A stretch of DNA of 7,696 nt, taken from assembly GCA_002367375.1 (NCBI GenBank), contig DFBR01000057.1, positions 1-7,696 of the forward strand, read 5' to 3'. The notes beneath the pieces are model-generated. The model did not search any database. It saw only the letters and a list, made by a program, of their open reading frames with translations, and was not told where the DNA came from. Both the position numbers and the translations under genes were made by a program. Within the stretch, counting starts at the first letter, position 1, and every line of letters begins with the position of its first letter. This document shows, piece after piece, positions 4,617 to 7,696 of the stretch. This stretch comes from Erythrobacter sp. UBA3075. GTDB lineage: Bacteria; Pseudomonadota; Alphaproteobacteria; Sphingomonadales; Sphingomonadaceae.

Positions 4617-6998
4617 CTAGTAATCGAACTGGAGCGTCAACCCATAAGTTCGTGGCGGCGCGAACGTACCGAAGGCAATTCGATTACCACGTTGCGTGAA
4701 GACATGCGTACGATAGACTTCGTCCGTAATATTTCTAACCCAAGCCTGGACCATCCACCGGTCATCATGGGAATGCCAGGCAAGCCAGGCGTCTGCCACG
4801 GTGTGCTCAGGAATCACGTCCAGCGGATTATTGTCGACATTCGTATATGAGATGCTCTGGTATCGTGCGTTTGCATTGGCAACGAGATACCCGTGGTCAC
4901 CACCGAGATCAAATTCATACTGAATGTGCCCGCCAGCGCTATGCTCAGGAGCCTGACGAAGGACATTGCCTGAAAAATCGCCCCCTCCGGAAATATCAGG
5001 GGTTCCAAAGAAGTCCTCGAACGTAGCATCGAGATAAGAATAGAACCCGCCAATCTCCAAGCCATCGGTCAACAAGGCTGTGAATTCTGCCTCCAGGCCA
5101 AGGATTTCAGCATTGGCAGCGTTCTCGGTGATGAATTCGCCAGCTCCCGATGTGGGCGGCTGAAAGAAGCGAGTAACCTGCAGGTCCTTGTAATCCACAT
5201 AGAAGCCCGACAGATTAATACGCAGATGCCTATCGAAGAAATCACCCTTTAGACCGATCTCGTAGTTTGTGGCCTCTTCAGGTTCGAATGGCGTGGTCGC
5301 GCCTTCAGCAGTAGTTGCAGAGCCAGTGTAACCGCCACTCTTGAAGCCGGTCGACACTGTTCCATACAGCATCACATCGTCTGCAATGTCGTAATCGACG
5401 GCAAGCCTCCAAGAGAAGTTGTCCCAACTGTCGCTACCGCTCGTCGGATCGAATTGGGAGAGGACAAGTTGCAGGGCGGGGGACTGCGGCATGTCGTTAA
5501 ACGCTACGATCTCCTTTTCTTCGTAGGAAAACCGCCCCCCGGCCGTTAGAGTCAAACGAGGTGTGACCTCGTAGCTACCCTGCGCAAAGCCCGCGATTGC
5601 CCAACCATCAAAAAGCATATTTGCGATGGCGTAATTCGGTTCGAGTGATGCATCTGCAATAGCTGTAAACAGAATTCCTTCTGCCCGGTTTATTTCTTCG
5701 GTCGTAGCAAAGGCACCGACTACCCAATTGAAGGGACCGCCATTCGACGCAAGACGCACTTCACCGGTAAACTGTTGCGAATCCTCCCAAATGATATCCG
5801 AATTGTCAAAAGTGAAGCCAATCGAAGGATCGCCAAGCAGGATATCATTCGGGTTTCCATTGGAGCCGGTGAGGTCGATGACCGGAGAGGGAGGCAGACC
5901 GGTATCGTCGTGTTCGAAGAAGTAGTCGGAATCACGGTAGGCCGCATTGAAGGTCAATGTGCCGAAGGAAAGTTGCTTGTTGATCTCAAGCATCGCACCG
6001 AAAGCCTCGCGGCTCCCGCCATTGTCATCCTCACCAAGATATGTGCGAACCGAGTCCGCTCCTCCCAACGCGATATCCACGGCAATAGGATCTGACGCGC
6101 ACCCGCAATCATGGAGTGGCCCTGCAGAACCGACCGGCTGTCGGTTGATGTTGCCAAGCTCTTCGTCCACGCCGTCCAGCGATAGCAAGACGTCCAGCGT
6201 ATCAGACGGCTCCCAGACGGTCTGCCAGCGCCAGGAAAACAGATTGTTCCCACCTATACGCTCAACCGACCCAGGCACCCTTGACTGCTCCACCACCTGC
6301 TCGGGAATGATCCAATCATCATATCCATCGAACGTTCGGCGACTGAAGGTAAATTTGGTGTACAGATTATCCGCCACCGGAACATTGATAAGTCCGGCAG
6401 TATCAAACTGGCCGTAATTGCCGATGGTTTGCCGCAAGCGCGCCCGGAAAGTACTGTCGGGCCTGCGCGTAACATAGTTGATGACGCCGCCAATCGAATT
6501 CTTGCCGAAGAGAGTACCCTGCGGACCGCGCAGAATCTCTACCCGCTCCAGATCGAAGATATCGACATTCGATGCGCTACGCGCAGCAAAATAGACACCA
6601 TCAACCATCACCAGGGTGGAATCCGATGCACCTGCGCCATCTTCCTTCGTTCCGATCCCACGGATCGAAATCTCCGGCTGGCCAGGCTGGAAAGTGTTGA
6701 ACGATAGCCCAGGCGTTATCTGAGCGAGATCGGTCGTGCTGGTAATGTTCCCATCTTCCAGTACGTCGCCCGAAACAGCCGAGATGGCCACCGGAATGCT
6801 TTGGGCCGACTCTTCCCGTTTCTGGGCAGTCACGACGATTACACCGAGACCCGAGGACTCCTGAGCTTGAGGGGCGTCCGGTTCGGTCGCTCCATCATCT
6901 TGCGCAAAGGCAGTGGCTGGAAACAGTGCAAATGGCGCGCACGCCGCCAGTAACCAACCACGTCCGGTAAGAATGGTATTGGATTGTTTAACCTTCAT
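4617..6998 (-). CDS. TonB-dependent outer-membrane receptor
   Basis: A complete 793-residue receptor for energy-driven uptake across the outer membrane, powered by TonB-ExbB-ExbD. The N-terminus is a Sec signal peptide (LLAACAPFALFPATAFA) with likely cleavage after Ala32. The TonB-box-like segment VIVVTAQKREE spans 53-63. The plug domain (about 63-180) includes ITPGLSF, ISIRGIGT, VMVDGVYF, VEILRGPQGTLFGKNSIGG (153-171) and GVINYVTRRP. The remaining 600 residues are beta-barrel strands ending in GLTLQFDY, with the C-terminal aromatic residue expected of outer-membrane proteins. The ATG has an excellent AGGAGGGG 7 nt upstream. It belongs to the family that sphingomonads carry in many copies, often beside catabolic genes; the substrate cannot be deduced, but the neighbouring ferredoxin and reductase suggest a compound attacked by an oxygenase. 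The mature protein has only two cysteines, Cys298 and Cys300, in one predicted loop. Confidence 0.95.
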   Translation of the reverse strand: MKVKQSNTILTGRGWLLAACAPFALFPATAFAQDDGATEPDAPQAQESSGLGVIVVTAQKREESAQSIPVAISAVSGDVLEDGNITSTTDLAQITPGLSFNTFQPGQPEISIRGIGTKEDGAGASDSTLVMVDGVYFAARSASNVDIFDLERVEILRGPQGTLFGKNSIGGVINYVTRRPDSTFRARLRQTIGNYGQFDTAGLINVPVADNLYTKFTFSRRTFDGYDDWIIPEQVVEQSRVPGSVERIGGNNLFSWRWQTVWEPSDTLDVLLSLDGVDEELGNINRQPVGSAGPLHDCGCASDPIAVDIALGGADSVRTYLGEDDNGGSREAFGAMLEINKQLSFGTLTFNAAYRDSDYFFEHDDTGLPPSPVIDLTGSNGNPNDILLGDPSIGFTFDNSDIIWEDSQQFTGEVRLASNGGPFNWVVGAFATTEEINRAEGILFTAIADASLEPNYAIANMLFDGWAIAGFAQGSYEVTPRLTLTAGGRFSYEEKEIVAFNDMPQSPALQLVLSQFDPTSGSDSWDNFSWRLAVDYDIADDVMLYGTVSTGFKSGGYTGSATTAEGATTPFEPEEATNYEIGLKGDFFDRHLRINLSGFYVDYKDLQVTRFFQPPTSGAGEFITENAANAEILGLEAEFTALLTDGLEIGGFYSYLDATFEDFFGTPDISGGGDFSGNVLRQAPEHSAGGHIQYEFDLGGDHGYLVANANARYQSISYTNVDNNPLDVIPEHTVADAWLAWHSHDDRWMVQAWVRNITDEVYRTHVFTQRGNRIAFGTFAPPRTYGLTLQFDY

Positions 6999-7003
6999 AA
7001 CTT

Positions 7004-7011
7004 CCCCTCCT
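7004..7011 (-). promoter_or_regulatory. Ribosome binding site of the TonB receptor
   Basis: AGGAGGGG on the minus strand, with its AGGAGG part 7 nt before the ATG at 6998. It fixes the receptor start and predicts strong translation. A second purine run (GGAGG) lies about 10 nt further upstream. Confidence 0.75.
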
Positions 7012-7020
7012 GTCGCCTCC

Positions 7021-7048
7021 AGTGACTGATCAAACCAAAGTCGTCACT
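7021..7048. promoter_or_regulatory. Inverted repeat AGTGAC/GTCACT in the receptor leader
   Basis: AGTGAC (7021-7026) and GTCACT (7043-7048) are perfect 6-bp arms 16 bp apart, directly upstream of the Shine-Dalgarno of the TonB receptor gene. It could be a regulator site or a 5'-UTR hairpin. A poor -35/-10 (TTGCTT then TTTGAT on the minus strand, 18 bp apart) overlaps it; I do not rely on that promoter. Confidence 0.3.
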
Positions 7049-7051
7049 TGT

Positions 7052-7065
7052 TAAGCAAGCGCTTA
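7052..7065. promoter_or_regulatory. TetR-like palindromic operator candidate
   Basis: TAAGC-AAGC-GCTTA, arms of 5 bp, with the perfect 8-bp palindrome AAGCGCTT (7057-7064) inside. It lies about 55-65 bp before the receptor start codon, where an operator over the promoter would be expected. The size and dyad form resemble TetR-family sites; this comparison is by eye, and no regulator gene is in the window. Confidence 0.35.
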
Positions 7066-7398
7066 GTTAGTTCCGTTTTGAGATATGGTCAAGGCACCAT
7101 TCCACTGGATGTGCGCGATCTATGGGCAGCTGATGCGCAGCGGCCGTATGGAGGATCGCTGATGGTGTTTTCCGGCGGCAGCACGGGCTGATACGAGGGA
7201 ACGTGGAACGCGGCATCGAAAAATGTGCATCCTGCCGGTCTGCCAATGTGAAGCAGGGGCGAGATTTGTAGTGGCACGTCCTACATTCTTGATCAGGACG
7301 GTTTCCTAGGCAGAGATGAGTTCCGAAATTGTTCCTATGGAGCGGCCCGGCATCCCGGACATCGGCACCTTTGTCTGGCTGTGAGCAGCCATTTGTGC
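7066..7398. other. Intergenic stretch between ferredoxin reductase and TonB receptor genes
   Basis: About 330 bp without a supported gene. Translations of both strands are short and lack recognisable motifs. A 22-codon open frame on plus (7316-7384, starting MSSEIVPMERPGIPD) has no good ribosome binding site and is not called. The left end carries the receptor's upstream control region; the right end carries the small hairpin after the reductase gene. Confidence 0.6.
7377..7390. terminator. Short hairpin after the ferredoxin reductase gene
   Basis: GGCTG (7377-7381) and CAGCC (7386-7390) form a perfect 5-bp stem with a 4-nt loop, 8 nt past the reductase stop codon. No U-run follows on the minus strand (ATTTGTG follows on plus). 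It is a plausible 3'-end hairpin but too weak to be called a sure terminator. Confidence 0.3.
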
Positions 7399-7696
7399 CT
7401 ATCTAGCTGGCTTTAGCAATTCGCGCAGAGCGAAGTCTGGATCACCCAGTTGTTCTGCCGCCCCTTTGTGCCGACGTTCGACCAGACGTTTGCCAATGCT
7501 CATATCTGCCGGACGGTTGACCGTGAGCGCCCCTTCGACCACCTCACCTGAGCGGAGGAATACGGCGAAGGCGTTACTTTCTATATTGCCGCGCACGATT
7601 ACTTCGGCATCGACTGGAATGTGGCCGCAGAACTGGATGTTGAGATCGGACTGATCGCTCCAGAACCAGGCCGGGCGGCAATAATCACTCTTTTGG
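7399..7696 (-). CDS. FAD-dependent ferredoxin reductase, C-terminal part
   Basis: The last 98 codons of a gene that continues past the right edge; the stop TAG has its complement at 7399-7401. The reading frame is open to the window end and begins QKSDYCRPAWFWSDQSDLNIQF. PAWFWSDQ-x-DLNIQ is the hallmark of the reductase C-terminal domain of BphA4, TodA, putidaredoxin-reductase and rubredoxin-reductase type flavoproteins, which move electrons from NAD(P)H to a ferredoxin. It continues with a family-like body (NAFAVFLRSGE, GALTVNRPADM, IGKRLVERR) and ends DFALRELLKPAR. The active flavin- and NAD-binding folds lie outside the window. Together with the Rieske ferredoxin about 2.9 kb downstream on the same strand, it would complete a two-protein electron chain for an oxygenase. 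Calling the whole protein from its tail alone is slightly uncertain, but the motif is distinctive. Confidence 0.9.
   Translation of the reverse strand, partial: QKSDYCRPAWFWSDQSDLNIQFCGHIPVDAEVIVRGNIESNAFAVFLRSGEVVEGALTVNRPADMSIGKRLVERRHKGAAEQLGDPDFALRELLKPAR

Noticed and set aside
7316..7384. A 22-codon plus-strand frame (MSSEIVPMERPGIPD...), faintly like the N-terminus of a cytochrome oxidase subunit III-like protein
   Set aside because: Too short, no clear ribosome binding site, and the resemblance is too weak to call a gene remnant.

Overview
The window looks like chromosomal DNA of an alphaproteobacterium, most likely a sphingomonad (Sphingomonadales, possibly Erythrobacteraceae-like). 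The reasons are moderately high GC, a GcvT N-terminus of the type common in that group, a Rieske ferredoxin / FAD ferredoxin reductase pair, and a large TonB-dependent receptor of the kind that group carries in many copies. The placement is inferred from protein style, not from a search.

Left part (1-2803, all minus strand): the 5' end of gcvT (glycine cleavage T protein) runs off the left edge. It is preceded by a clear tandem glycine riboswitch at about 471-680. Upstream of that, separated by about 235 bp, is a complete propionyl-CoA synthetase gene (prpE, 917-2803). The gap holds a hairpin with a T5 run that is oriented as a terminator for the plus strand.

Middle (2804-4128): a divergent intergenic region carries a good -35/-10 promoter, and a strong Shine-Dalgarno sequence precedes a plus-strand cysteine hydrolase of the isochorismatase superfamily (3143-3766, N-carbamoylsarcosine amidase / maleamate amidase type). 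A 360-bp stretch without a recognisable gene follows. It contains two compact 15-bp inverted repeats, one of them bracketed by 8-bp direct repeats.

Right part (4129-7696, all minus strand): in transcription order, the C-terminus of a BphA4/rubredoxin-reductase-type FAD ferredoxin reductase (partial), a 400-bp gap with operator-like inverted repeats, a complete TonB-dependent outer-membrane receptor, and a Rieske-type [2Fe-2S] ferredoxin. The reductase and ferredoxin are the usual NAD(P)H-to-oxygenase electron chain of aromatic or other hydroxylating dioxygenases. No oxygenase is in the window, and the receptor between the two suggests uptake coupled to oxidation of an unidentified substrate. 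By eye this segment looks more AT-rich than the prpE part, which would fit an accessory catabolic block.

No insertion sequence, CRISPR array, tRNA or rRNA was seen. Nothing here clearly amounts to a new system. The most checkable leads are the possible plus-strand small RNA opposite the prpE-gcvT gap, the repeat structure at 3898-3929, and the redox/TonB gene arrangement.
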